24,771 bases of DNA. Source: Pseudomonadota bacterium. GTDB lineage: Bacteria > Pseudomonadota > Gammaproteobacteria > Burkholderiales > Burkholderiaceae_F. Location: contig JAEZVV010000047.1 of NCBI GenBank assembly GCA_023443095.1, forward strand, positions 1-24,771. Direction: 5' to 3'. This document shows, one piece after another, positions 1 to 9,580 of this stretch (position 1 is its first letter; each line of letters opens with the position of its first letter). The notes beneath the pieces were generated by a model. That model was not told where the DNA came from. It saw only the letters and a program-made list of their open reading frames with translations, and ran no database searches. Both the position numbers and the translations under genes were made by a program.

Positions 1-1893
1 GACGTGACGATCGCCGCGACCGCTCTGCTGGCTGACATAAAAGCGCTGCGGCACCACCAGGTCGAGTTCGTCCTTGGCGCGTGTCATCGCTACGTACAAC
101 AGTCGCCGCTCTTCTTCGATTTCGGCGACGCTGCCGGTTGCCAGGTCCGACGGCATGCAGCCGTCAACCACGTTGAGAATCGTCACCACGCTCCACTCCT
201 GCCCCTTGGCCGAGTGGATGGTCGAGAGAATCGTGTAGTCCTCGTCGAGCAGGGGCGGGCCGGCTTCGGCGCTCGTCGCCTCGGGCGGGTCGAGCGTGAG
301 CTCGGTCAGAAAACGCTCGCGCGAGTTCTGAGTCGCCGCGATTTTTTCGAGCTGCACCAGGTCGGCGTGGCGGATCGCCGCGTCTTCGTGGCGGCGCTCG
401 AGGTGCGGTCCGTACCACAAGCGCACGCGCTCGATATCGGCCGGCCAGGCACCATGACGGAGCTCGCTCATCAGCCCGACCAGTGCCGCCCATTCCGGCG
501 CCGCCGCGGCAACCGTCAAGTCGCTCAAGGCGGCGATCGGGTCGTTCGCCGCGGCGCTGCCATCGAGTATCCGCCCCGCGGTCTTGGGCCCGATCCCGGG
601 CAGGAGTTGCAGGACCCGGAACCCGGCGCCCCGGTCGCGCGGGTTCTCGGCCCAGCGCAAAACCGCGAGCACGTCCTTGATATGGGTGGCTTCCAGAAAC
701 TTCAGCCCGCCGAACTTCACGAACGGAATGTTGCGCCGGGCAAGTTCGAGTTCGAGCGCGGCGCTGTGGTGCGAGGCGCGAAACAGGGTCGCCTGCGACT
801 TGAGTTTGATTCCCGCTTCGCGCCGCTCGAGCAAACGCCCGGCGACCCATCGCGCCTGCTCGATCTCGTCGCGCACGTTCACCAGGCGTGGCCGTTGCGC
901 CGATGGCCGCGCTGACCACAGTTGCTTGGAATAACCCTCGCTAGCCAGGCCAATCACCGCATTGGCAGCGGCGAGCAAGGGCTGGGTCGAACGGTAATTG
1001 CGTTCAAGCCGGACGGTCGCCGCTGGCGGATCGAAGTGCTCCGGGAAATCAAGGATGTTGCGCACCGTCGCGCCGCGAAAGGCATAAATCGATTGGGCGT
1101 CGTCGCCCACCACGGTCGACCCGCAACCGCTCGGTTTCATGCCCAGCAGGATCGACGCCTGCAGACGATTGGTGTCCTGGTACTCGTCGACCAGGATATG
1201 AGTGAAGCGCGCACCAAGCTGGGCCCCCAGTTCCGGTTCGGCCACCATCTTGGCCCAATAGAGCAGAAGGTCGTCGTAGTCGAGCACGTTCTGTGCCTGC
1301 TTGGCGGCGACGTAAGCCGCAAACAGCGGCTTGAGTTCCGCCTCCCACGCCGCGCACCAGGGGAAGGAGCGCGCCAGCACTTCAGACAGCGGCGCGGCCG
1401 TATTGAGCACGCGCGAATAGATCGCCAGGCAGGTGGACTTGAGTGGAAAACGCTTGTCCCTGCCGCCCAGGCCGCGCTCCTGCCGCACCAGGTTCATCAG
1501 GTCGGCCGCGTCTTCACGATCGATGATCGTGAAAGCCGGGTCGAGCCCCACCACTGGCGCCCATTCACGCAACAGCTTTGCGCCAACCGCATGGAAGGTG
1601 CCGGCCCACGGCAGGACGGCGTCCGCGCCACGGGTACCCAGCCGGGCACCGACGATGCGCGCCACGCGGCGCTCCATCTCCGCAGCAGCACGCCGCGAAA
1701 ACGTCAGCAGCAGGATCGCTGTCGGATCGGCGCCGGCGACCACAAGCTGGGCCACGCGGTGCGCCAGCGTGTTGGTCTTGCCCGAACCGGCACCGGCGAT
1801 CACCAGCAGCGGCGCATCGCCGTGGTGCACCGCCAAGGATTGCTGTTCGTTGAGGTCGGGCGAGGACGCCGAGGCAGACAGGGTGGCAAACAC
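1..1893 (-). CDS. UvrD/Rep-family ATP-dependent DNA helicase (3' end cut by window edge)
   Basis: Superfamily 1A 3'-5' DNA helicase of the UvrD/Rep/PcrA type, expected to unwind DNA during repair or replication restart. The minus-strand frame is open from 1893 to the window edge (631 codons) with no stop, so the C-terminus is missing. Helicase motifs appear in order: Walker A AGAGSGKT (residues 33-40), a motif Ia-like TFSRRAAAEM, motif II DEYQDT, motif III QSIYAFRGA, motif IV LERNYRST, motif V TIHSAKGQEW and motif VI LLYVAMTRAKDEL. Motif II carries Tyr where UvrD usually has Phe. An upstream in-frame TAA lies just before the chosen GTG. That GTG has no recognisable Shine-Dalgarno, so the start is the least certain part. 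The class is secure. I do not assign uvrD, rep or pcrA because the family has several paralogues. Confidence 0.93.
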   Translation of the reverse strand, partial: MFATLSASASSPDLNEQQSLAVHHGDAPLLVIAGAGSGKTNTLAHRVAQLVVAGADPTAILLLTFSRRAAAEMERRVARIVGARLGTRGADAVLPWAGTFHAVGAKLLREWAPVVGLDPAFTIIDREDAADLMNLVRQERGLGGRDKRFPLKSTCLAIYSRVLNTAAPLSEVLARSFPWCAAWEAELKPLFAAYVAAKQAQNVLDYDDLLLYWAKMVAEPELGAQLGARFTHILVDEYQDTNRLQASILLGMKPSGCGSTVVGDDAQSIYAFRGATVRNILDFPEHFDPPAATVRLERNYRSTQPLLAAANAVIGLASEGYSKQLWSARPSAQRPRLVNVRDEIEQARWVAGRLLERREAGIKLKSQATLFRASHHSAALELELARRNIPFVKFGGLKFLEATHIKDVLAVLRWAENPRDRGAGFRVLQLLPGIGPKTAGRILDGSAAANDPIAALSDLTVAAAAPEWAALVGLMSELRHGAWPADIERVRLWYGPHLERRHEDAAIRHADLVQLEKIAATQNSRERFLTELTLDPPEATSAEAGPPLLDEDYTILSTIHSAKGQEWSVVTILNVVDGCMPSDLATGSVAEIEEERRLLYVAMTRAKDELDLVVPQRFYVSQQSGRGDRHV

Positions 1894-1960
1894 GAGGGGA
1901 AAAGCGTAAAGAGAAACCTGTACGCGGTCCGGGTCGCCGCGCCCAACTGAATTTTCTTAC

Positions 1961-1966
1961 AGTATA
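1961..1966 (-). promoter_or_regulatory. Possible -10 element for the helicase gene
   Basis: TATACT read on the minus strand, about 70 nt upstream of the proposed GTG start. No convincing -35 hexamer sits at the right distance, so this is tentative. The rest of the 320-nt divergent gap (1894-2213) shows only the yjiH ribosome binding site at 2197-2203. Confidence 0.25.
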
Positions 1967-2213
1967 CCGATGCTCCCGCCGGATGGGCTTCCCGTCGGCG
2001 CCGTGCCCTCTGCACCGCAGAACCGGCCGCCAACGCCTCAACCCGAGCGTCGACTGAGCGCCAAAACTGACCGCCCCGAAACCAGCTCCGGCAAGGAATC
2101 GGCGCCGCAACCCCACCCCGGCAATTCCACCAATCGCGGCCGCCCTGGCCTCTCAATAGACTGCCGCGCAGGTCGTCCGCACGAGGCGTCCGTTCCAGAG
2201 GAGTTAGCCCTAC

Positions 2214-2894
2214 ATGTCCACGATACCCGTGCCTGGCGCCAAGCCGGCCGACCTGACACAGGCCCCAGCGGTAGGCTGGAAGGCGTATGTCGCCCTCGCC
2301 TTTGCCGTCGTTTTTTTCTCCGGTCTGCTCAAGGACGCCTCGGGCGACTGGGCCTGGCTGCGCACCTTCGACTTCAACGTCCTGCTCGGCCACCTCGGCA
2401 AGATCGGTGGCGCCGGTGACTTCCGCGGTTCGGGCGGCGACGGCGCGCGCGACGGCTTCATGTTCACGCTCACGCTGATGCCTGCGGTGATCCTGGCGCT
2501 CGCGTCGATTGCCGTGATCGAGGCCTACGGCGCGCTCGATGCCGCGCGCAAGCTGCTCAGCCCGCTGCTGCGCCCGCTGATGGGTGTTCCCGGCGGCGCC
2601 ACGCTCGCCCTGATCGGTTCGCTGCAGTCGACCGACGCCGGCGGCGCCATGACCAAGGGCCTGGCTGAAGAAAAAATCATCACCGACGACGAACGCACCA
2701 TCTTCACGATGTGGCAGCTGTCGGCCGGCGCTACGATCACCAACTTCTTCTCGAGCGGTGCCGCGCTGTTCGCCTTCCTGACCGTGCCCATCATCGTGCC
2801 GCTGCTCGTGATGTTCGCGTTCAAGTTCTTCGGCGCCAACCTGATCCGCATCTACATCCGCTGGGTCAACGCCCGCGAGGAGGCCAAGCAATGA
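2214..2894 (+). CDS. yjiH: YjiH-like nucleoside-recognition (gate) domain membrane protein
   Basis: Inner-membrane protein of 226 aa, the same size as E. coli YjiH (about 227 aa) and similar to it along its whole recalled length. Shared blocks include a first hydrophobic segment near residues 25-42, FRGSGG.GARDGFMF (about 79-92), GSLQSTDAGGAMTKGLAEE (about 138-156), and ITNFFSSGAALFAFL followed by a C-terminal membrane segment. It carries the 'nucleoside recognition' gate fold shared with SpmA/SpmB; transport of a small metabolite is plausible but the substrate is unknown. AGAGGAG at 2197-2203 is the ribosome binding site. Its stop overlaps the next start (ATGA), so yjiG is probably translationally coupled. 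Confidence in the family is high and in the function low. Confidence 0.88.
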   Translation: MSTIPVPGAKPADLTQAPAVGWKAYVALAFAVVFFSGLLKDASGDWAWLRTFDFNVLLGHLGKIGGAGDFRGSGGDGARDGFMFTLTLMPAVILALASIAVIEAYGALDAARKLLSPLLRPLMGVPGGATLALIGSLQSTDAGGAMTKGLAEEKIITDDERTIFTMWQLSAGATITNFFSSGAALFAFLTVPIIVPLLVMFAFKFFGANLIRIYIRWVNAREEAKQ

Positions 2895-3361
2895 GCGCCC
2901 AAGCCAACAAAAACGTGATGGACCACTTCGTCGACGGCGCGCGCAAGGGCATCAACATCGCCCTGACCAGCACGCTGCCGAACGTGATGATGGCCTTCGT
3001 GATCATCCAGATCCTCAAGATCTCGGGCCTGCTCAAGCTGATCGGCGTGGTCTTCAGCCCGATCATGGGCCTGTGGGGTTTGCCGGGCGAAGCCGCCACC
3101 GTGCTGGCCGCGGCGTTCATGTCGATGGGCGGTGCGGTCGGCGTGGTTGCCGGCCTGATGTCGAGCAACCTGCTCGACGGCTCGCAGGTGACGATCCTGA
3201 TCCCGGCGATCTACCTGATGGGTTCGCTGATCCAGTACATCGGCCGCGTCCTCGGCACCGCCGAAACCAACAAGCGCTACTGGGGCGTGATGCTCGGCAT
3301 CTGCGTGCTCAACGCGCTGCTGGCAATGACGGTGATGCGTTTCATCGTTGCCTTCTTCTAA
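2891..3361 (+). CDS. yjiG: YjiG-like nucleoside-recognition (gate) domain membrane protein
   Basis: Partner of the preceding gene, 156 aa against about 153 aa in E. coli. Recognisable blocks are KNVMDHFVDGARKG at the N-terminus, LPNVMMAFVIIQ, GLWGLPGEAATVLAAAFMSMGGAVGVVAG in the middle, and GRVLGTAETNKRYWG before the last membrane helix. Three to four hydrophobic segments are visible. The gene starts inside the yjiH stop codon, and a strong terminator follows 15 nt after its own stop, so the two genes form a complete bicistronic unit. In E. coli the pair lies next to iadA (isoaspartyl dipeptidase); no peptidase is present here. SpmA/SpmB-like paralogy is the main alternative name. Confidence 0.88.
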   Translation: MSAQANKNVMDHFVDGARKGINIALTSTLPNVMMAFVIIQILKISGLLKLIGVVFSPIMGLWGLPGEAATVLAAAFMSMGGAVGVVAGLMSSNLLDGSQVTILIPAIYLMGSLIQYIGRVLGTAETNKRYWGVMLGICVLNALLAMTVMRFIVAFF

Positions 3362-3376
3362 GCGCTTGCGCTCCGG

Positions 3377-3408
3377 ACAACGGCCACCTTCGGTGGCCGT
3401 TGTTGTTT
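3377..3408 (+). terminator. Rho-independent terminator of yjiH-yjiG
   Basis: A perfect 12-bp stem (3377-3388 with 3392-3403) around a TTC loop, followed by a T-rich run TGTTT. It lies 15 nt past the yjiG stop. Confidence 0.85.
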
Positions 3409-3500
3409 CCGGCGGCGGCAGTCGCTGCCCATACCCGGTGCGCCGAGCACAAGCAAGCTCCTGCGGTCGGTCGATTGCTTCGACCCGCCCGTTTCAGCCG

Positions 3501-3563
3501 AGCCCGATTCGCAAGATCCCTCATCTTGGGCCGTCGGGCTTTTCCACAGCCGCTGTGGAAAAG
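3501..3563. repeat. Two abutting inverted repeats in a convergent intergenic gap
   Basis: First, a nested dyad: AGCCCGA (3501-3507) pairs with TCGGGCT (3534-3540), and inside it CAAGAT (3512-3517) pairs with ATCTTG (3523-3528). Second, beginning at 3539, a perfect 11-bp inverted repeat CTTTTCCACAG / CTGTGGAAAAG with a 3-nt loop (3539-3563). The arms of the second contain TTTTCCACA in opposite orientations, which fits the DnaA-box pattern TTWTNCACA. No T-tract follows on either strand, so a classical terminator is not supported. The rest of the 3409-3688 gap shows no gene. A poly-T read on the minus strand (3666-3671) just past the symporter stop has no clear stem. Confidence 0.55.
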
Positions 3564-3688
3564 TGGCACTCGATCGGATGCAAAGCCCCGCCCCGCCGGA
3601 CTTGCGCCGGGCTGCCTCCGTTCTAAGCACGGCCTGGGGCAGCGCTCGCTTGAATCGTCCCTTCAAAAAAGAGCTTGACTGCCGGACT

Positions 3689-5779
3689 TCAGACTCGGGA
3701 ATAAGGATCGCGCTCCTTGATGCTCGGGTAACGCACATGGTCGACAAAGGCCTGGATCTGCGGTGAAGGCGCTTTCGTCAACAGGCTGACCACGATCACT
3801 GTCACCAGGCCGGCCGGCATGCCGAAGACGCCGGCCGAGATCGGCTGGATCTCGAACCACAACGGCATCGTCCAGCCCGTGATCTGGGTAAAGAAAGGAT
3901 AGGTTCCGACCATGTAATACAGAGACACGCCGAGGCCCACCACCATGCCGGCCACGGCCCCTGGACGGTTGGCTCGCTTCCAGAACACGCCCAGCACCAG
4001 CGCCGGGAAAAAGGCCGAAGCCGCCAGCGAAAACGCTGCTCCCACCAAAAACAGGATGTCGCCCGGCCTGAGCGAGCTGACGTAGGCGGCCACCAAGGCA
4101 ACCAGCAGCAGCAACAGTTTGCTGATCGTCACGCGGCGCTGCGTGCTCGCGTTCGGATTGACCATCTTGTAATAGACATCGTGGCTGAGCGCGTTGGCGA
4201 TCGTCAGAAGCAGGCCGTCAGCGGTCGAGAGCGCTGCCGCCAGGCCGCCGGCGGCCACCAGGCCCGACACCACATACGGCAGCCCCGCAATTTCGGGGGT
4301 CGCCAAGACGATGATGTCCTGCCCCAGCCTCAGTTCGGCAAGCTGCACGATGCCGTCCTTGTTGATGTCGACCAGGCTGATCAGTCCCGGGTCGACCTTC
4401 TGCCACGCTGCCACCCACGCCGGCAGGGTGGAAAAACTCTGGCCTATGACATGGGTGTAGATGTCGAACTTCACCAGCACGGCCAGCGCCGGTGCGGTGA
4501 AATAAAGCAGGAAGATGAAAAACAGCGACCAGAACACCGACTGGCGCGCCTCGGCCACACTGGGGGTCGTGTAGTAGCGCATCAGGATATGCGGCAGCGC
4601 CGCCGTCCCCACCATCAGGCACAGGATCAGCGCCAGGAAATTGAGGCGCTTGACGCTGCGCTCGGCCTCGCCTTCCGCTCCTGTCTTGTGGGTCGGAAAG
4701 GGCTCGGCCATCGGCAGCGGTGCCGCGGCACGCGCATTGTTGGCGGCCACCTGCGCCGCCCAGACCGTCTTGGCCGCTTCCGGATTGATCGGGAACTCCG
4801 CCAGGGCGCGCTCAGCCACGCGGATCTCGGCCACCGGCGCATTGATTGCCTTGAGTTCGTCGACCCGGGTCCTTGCCGCGGCCTTGCCTTCTTCCCAGGA
4901 CTTGGGCAAGCCGTCGATGCGTGCCTGGATCTCGGCCGCGCGCGCGGCAAAGATGTCACGCACCTCGAGTTCCTTGGGGTCGTGAACAAAGGCTCGGTCC
5001 TTGGCGTCGACTTGCTGCAGCACCTTGCCGTACACCACTTGCGGCACCGGCACGCCGGTGAGCTTGACCGACAGCCACACCACCGGGATCAGGTAAGCGA
5101 CGATCAGGATGATGTATTGCGCCACCTGAGTCCAGGTCACGGCCCGCATGCCACCGAGGAAGGAGCAGACCAGGATGCCGGCCAGCCCGAGGAACACGCC
5201 GACGGTGAAATCGACCCCCGTGAACCGCGACGTGATCAGTCCCACGCCGTAGATCTGCGCGATCACGTAGACGAAGGAACAGAGGATCGCCGCAAACACG
5301 CCGATCGAACGCGCGGCATTGCCTTCGTAGCGGGCGCCCAGGAAGTCGGGAATCGTGAACTGGCCGAACTTGCGCAGGTAGGGCGCAAGGAACAGGGCGA
5401 CCAGGCAATAGCCGCCGGTCCATCCCATGATGAAGGCCAGGCCGTCGAAGCCTTGCAGGTAGAGGCCGCCCGCCATGCCGATGAAGCTGGCGGCACTCAT
5501 CCAGTCGGCGCCCGTCGCCATGCCGTTGAACAGCGCCGGCACCCGGCGCCCGGCCACGTAATACTCGGCGGCGTCGGACGTGCGGCTCATGATGCCGATG
5601 CTGGCATACAGGCCGATGGTGGCGAACAGGAAAACGTAACCGATCCACTGCCGCGACAGCCCCATCTGCTCGGCCAGCGCCAGCGTGGCCACAAAGGCGA
5701 TGAAGCCCCCCGTGTACCACGAGTAGTAGCGCCGCAGCTGGTTGAAGAAGGCGCGGTTGGCGCTTTGGCGTACGCCCAT
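3689..5779 (-). CDS. Sodium:solute symporter large subunit, VC_2705 subfamily (probable acetate/carboxylate uptake)
   Basis: Multi-spanning SSS-family transporter of 696 aa, the large partner of the DUF4212 protein encoded just upstream. SSS hallmarks include SDAAEYYVAGRRVPALFNGMATGADWMSAASFIG near residues 65-100, FTIPDFLGARY, and the long ALSTADGLLLTIANALSHDVYYK block. A hydrophilic, Ala/Glu-rich insertion lies at about residues 255-376. A perfect EF-hand loop (D471 to E482, DINKDGIVQLAE) precedes the ATPEIAGLPYVVSGL segment. The ATG at 5779 shares one base with the upstream stop (TGATG), which argues for this start over the longer open frame extending to 6349. The substrate is inferred from the family and from nearby acs. 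ActP is a relative but lacks the DUF4212 partner. Confidence 0.9.
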   Translation of the reverse strand: MGVRQSANRAFFNQLRRYYSWYTGGFIAFVATLALAEQMGLSRQWIGYVFLFATIGLYASIGIMSRTSDAAEYYVAGRRVPALFNGMATGADWMSAASFIGMAGGLYLQGFDGLAFIMGWTGGYCLVALFLAPYLRKFGQFTIPDFLGARYEGNAARSIGVFAAILCSFVYVIAQIYGVGLITSRFTGVDFTVGVFLGLAGILVCSFLGGMRAVTWTQVAQYIILIVAYLIPVVWLSVKLTGVPVPQVVYGKVLQQVDAKDRAFVHDPKELEVRDIFAARAAEIQARIDGLPKSWEEGKAAARTRVDELKAINAPVAEIRVAERALAEFPINPEAAKTVWAAQVAANNARAAAPLPMAEPFPTHKTGAEGEAERSVKRLNFLALILCLMVGTAALPHILMRYYTTPSVAEARQSVFWSLFFIFLLYFTAPALAVLVKFDIYTHVIGQSFSTLPAWVAAWQKVDPGLISLVDINKDGIVQLAELRLGQDIIVLATPEIAGLPYVVSGLVAAGGLAAALSTADGLLLTIANALSHDVYYKMVNPNASTQRRVTISKLLLLLVALVAAYVSSLRPGDILFLVGAAFSLAASAFFPALVLGVFWKRANRPGAVAGMVVGLGVSLYYMVGTYPFFTQITGWTMPLWFEIQPISAGVFGMPAGLVTVIVVSLLTKAPSPQIQAFVDHVRYPSIKERDPYSRV

Positions 5780-6048
5780 CACTCGTCCCCTTCGTCGACG
5801 TCGTACCGAAGGTCGTAGACACGCATCCGCCGGGCGTAGACATAGAGGATCAAGACATAAACGATCAACGCCCCCTGGGCCGCGATGTAATACGCGGCCG
5901 GAAAGTCGAGCACGGGGACGGTGTAGGCCGAGATCGGCAGGGCGAAATAAACAAACACAAAACTCACCAGAAACCAGAGCAGAAGCAAGGCCGCGGTCAG
6001 CCCCAGGGTCTTGCGCCAGTACTGCTTCTGTTTGGCACTGAGTTGCAT
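5779..6048 (-). CDS. DUF4212 sodium:solute symporter small subunit
   Basis: Small membrane protein of 89 aa. A polar N-terminus with KQKQYWRKTLGL precedes a first transmembrane segment (about residues 15-35), then a second (about 50-70) followed by YARRMRVYDLRYDVDEGDE. This is the layout of the small subunit that accompanies VC_2705-type symporter large subunits. AGAGGA lies just upstream of the ATG as ribosome binding site. Its TGA shares one base with the ATG of the large-subunit gene, which suggests coupled synthesis of the two proteins. It probably forms a complex with the large subunit in the inner membrane. Confidence 0.88.
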   Translation of the reverse strand: MQLSAKQKQYWRKTLGLTAALLLLWFLVSFVFVYFALPISAYTVPVLDFPAAYYIAAQGALIVYVLILYVYARRMRVYDLRYDVDEGDE

Positions 6049-6078
6049 GTCGTCCTCTTCTCTTATGTCTTGGGCGGG

Positions 6079-6693
6079 TCAGACCGGGCCCGACGAAGGC
6101 CCGAGAGCGTCTGCCGGCCCGGCTCCGCCGAGTTCGGCCGCTAGCGTCCCGGCGTGAGCCGGTTCGAAGCGCGCCAGCTGGCGCTGCACTCGCCACGCTC
6201 GCTCGTCGCTGCCGAGCCTCCGCCACACCCGCGCCAGCTGGCAATAACCGTAGGGTGAAAACGGCTGCAGCTCGATGTTGCGCTGGAAAGCGGGCGCCGC
6301 TTCGTCGAGGCGGCCACGGCGCACCAGCACCAGCCCCAGGCCATACCACGCTCGATCGAGCCTGGGGGCGAGGGCCAGAGCGCGGCGCATACAGCGTTCG
6401 GCCTCATCCAGTGCGCCGCCCTGCTCGGCCAGGAAACCAAGGTTGAACCAGGCGTCGGCGTTGCACTCGTCGCTCTCGAGCACCCGGCGGAACTGCTCGG
6501 CCGCAGCAGCGGGCTCGCCCTGTTCGGCCAGAAGATTGCCGAGCACCATGCGGGCGTAGCCATTTTCCGGCTGGTGTTCGAGCAGGCGGCGGTAGGCCGC
6601 CATCGCGGCGCGGCGCGCCCCGAGGACAAGCGCGAAGTCGGCCACGCCCTGTTCCCGCCAGACTCGCAAAGCGCGGATCACGGCAGCCATCAT
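6079..6693 (-). CDS. TPR-repeat protein in the symporter operon
   Basis: A 204-aa protein made of tandem tetratricopeptide repeats from about residue 30 to the C-terminal region, for example AWFNLGFLAEQGGALDEAER followed by AWYGLGLVLVRRGRLDEAAP. There is no signal peptide or membrane segment, so a cytoplasmic scaffold role is likely; the partner is unknown. Two adjacent ATG codons (6693 and 6690) overlap the stop of the gene upstream, so either may be used. A long upstream extension of the frame is antisense-like, Arg-rich sequence and is not part of the gene. The symporter small-subunit gene begins 30 nt downstream. Confidence 0.8.
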   Translation of the reverse strand: MMAAVIRALRVWREQGVADFALVLGARRAAMAAYRRLLEHQPENGYARMVLGNLLAEQGEPAAAAEQFRRVLESDECNADAWFNLGFLAEQGGALDEAERCMRRALALAPRLDRAWYGLGLVLVRRGRLDEAAPAFQRNIELQPFSPYGYCQLARVWRRLGSDERAWRVQRQLARFEPAHAGTLAAELGGAGPADALGPSSGPV

Positions 6694-7016
6694 CGCGCCG
6701 CCGCACTGGCAACAAGAGGAGGGCAGGCGCGTTGGGTGGGGTCGTCCAGACAGCTCGAACGCAATTCGACGAGCACCAGCAGCCAGCCGAAGGCGAGCAG
6801 GAGCAAGGTGGCCAGAGGAATGTGGCGGTCGAGCACGGCCTTGGGGGTCGACCAGCGCACCAGCCGAGTGAACGGGCTCGCCACCAGGGCCAAGAGTTGG
6901 TAGATCGGATTGTCGGCGCGGCGGTCCCAGGCAAAGATGCCCACCAGCCCTTGTGCGATCAATGCGAAAGCGGCGACCTCGAGTATCGCCTTGATGATGA
7001 CGAGAACGGCTGCCAC
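6690..7016 (-). CDS. Small membrane protein (YggT-like), first gene of the symporter operon
   Basis: A 108-aa protein with two hydrophobic helices (about residues 3-27 and 67-85) separated by NPIYQLLALVASPFTRLVRWSTPK, which resembles the membrane-proximal loop of YggT-type proteins. Start is GTG at 7016, preceded by GGAAGG about 10 nt upstream. Its TGA lies within the ATGATG that begins the TPR gene. Function is not known. Position suggests a role in assembly or regulation of the transporter encoded downstream. I am confident it is a gene, less so about the family name. Confidence 0.68.
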   Translation of the reverse strand: MAAVLVIIKAILEVAAFALIAQGLVGIFAWDRRADNPIYQLLALVASPFTRLVRWSTPKAVLDRHIPLATLLLLAFGWLLVLVELRSSCLDDPTQRACPPLVASAAAR

Positions 7017-7298
7017 GCGCAGCTTTCCTTCCCGGTGATGGCGAGAGGCGCAATCACCGCTTTGCTTCGAACCCGGCGTGTTCCCGCCCGATTTCGAATC
7101 TCCTTGATCCGGCCAGACGCCGCCGGTGCTGTTTCAAGGATTTTAGGCTGCGGCCGACAGGTTTGATCCCGCCGGCCGCGCCCTTTTTTTAGAGGCTTGA
7201 CGCCCCGTCTGTCTCCACCTGCAATCTGTACCGGCGACGAGCCCCGCGCTTCATGGCCCAAGCGCGGCGCCATCGCCGTCCTGCTAGCTAACGTTTGC
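7017..7298. other. Intergenic region between acs and the symporter operon
   Basis: A 282-nt gap between the acs stop and the small membrane protein gene. It contains an inverted repeat GCGGCCG (7150-7156) / CGGCCGC (7173-7179) followed on the plus strand by a T7 run (7184-7190). No plus-strand gene ends here, so that hairpin has no obvious client. I see no clear sigma-70 promoter for the minus-strand operon and no convincing coding frame. Confidence 0.4.
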
Positions 7299-9263
<1,965 letters not shown>

Positions 9264-9359
9264 GAACGCTCCCTCGTCTTCGATTGGATTCTGTGTGCGC
9301 CTTGGCGCCCAAACGGAAACTAATGGGGGGGTCTTACGCAAACCTTACGAAATGCACAA

Positions 9360-9376
9360 AATCGGTGCAAGCCAGA
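9360..9376. promoter_or_regulatory. Inverted repeat upstream of acs
   Basis: An inverted repeat with TGCAC and GTGCA arms separated by 7 nt lies about 90-115 nt upstream of the acs start. It is a plausible regulator site, but it is short and no binding protein is encoded nearby. Coordinates are approximate to a few bases. Confidence 0.2.
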
Positions 9377-9400
9377 AGCAGCAAGGGCAGAGATGAAGAA

Positions 9401-9439
9401 CAAAACAAAAGGGCCCAGTTGGATTCAACTGGGCCCTTT
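9401..9439 (-). terminator. Rho-independent terminator of tRNA-Ser
   Basis: A perfect 14-bp stem (9408-9421 with 9426-9439) with a GATT loop. On the minus strand it is followed by a T-rich tail (TGTTTTG). It begins 4 nt beyond the encoded CCA of the tRNA. Confidence 0.9.
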
Positions 9440-9443
9440 AACT

Positions 9444-9534
9444 TGGCGGAAAGGGTGAGATTCGAACTCACGGTACCGGAGACCGGTACACCGGATTTCG
9501 AGTCCGGCGCATTCGACCACTCTGCCACCTTTCC
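9444..9534 (-). tRNA. tRNA-Ser (anticodon CGA)
   Basis: Minus-strand 91-nt class II tRNA. The acceptor arm GGAAAGG pairs with CCTTTCC, followed by discriminator G and an encoded CCA. The anticodon stem-loop CCGGACTCGAAATCCGG places CGA in the loop (reads UCG). A long variable arm (TACCGG..CCGGTA) and a T arm with GTTCGAATC are present. An overlapping reading frame through this gene, common in genomes, is not real. Confidence 0.97.
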
Positions 9535-9571
9535 TGATTCGTCTCGACCGGTCGATTTGTCGAGGAAGCGG

Positions 9572-9580
9572 AGTATAGCA
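9572..9580 (-). promoter_or_regulatory. Extended -10 promoter of tRNA-Ser
   Basis: TGC-TATACT on the minus strand (TATACT at 9572-9577) is an extended -10 element. It predicts a transcript start near 9565 and a leader of about 30 nt before the mature tRNA end. TTGCCA lies upstream at 20-nt spacing, which is long for a -35. A perfect 12-bp palindrome TCGACCGGTCGA (9544-9555) lies in the leader. Confidence 0.5.

Noticed and set aside
1970..2419. Plus-strand frame before yjiH
   Set aside because: Overlaps the well-supported yjiH start in another frame, Pro/Arg-rich, no ribosome binding site seen.
1800..2891. Minus-strand 363-codon frame overlapping yjiH and the helicase start
   Set aside because: Opposite strand of yjiH, without recognisable domain and in a different frame from the helicase.
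3539..3563. Replication origin based on the paired DnaA-box-like nonamers
   Set aside because: Only two boxes, no AT-rich unwinding region, and no dnaA, dnaN, gidA or parAB nearby.
4181..5818. 545-codon plus-strand open frame opposite the symporter
   Set aside because: Antisense shadow in high-GC DNA: His/Arg/Gln-rich with no domain, while the minus strand encodes a clear transporter.
9264..9400. Sigma-54 promoter for acs
   Set aside because: A TGGC is present on the minus strand but no GC lies at the required 12-nt distance.
9444..9534. tRNA-Ser as an integration site for a genomic island
   Set aside because: No integrase, no direct repeat of the tRNA 3' end and no change in gene type next to it.
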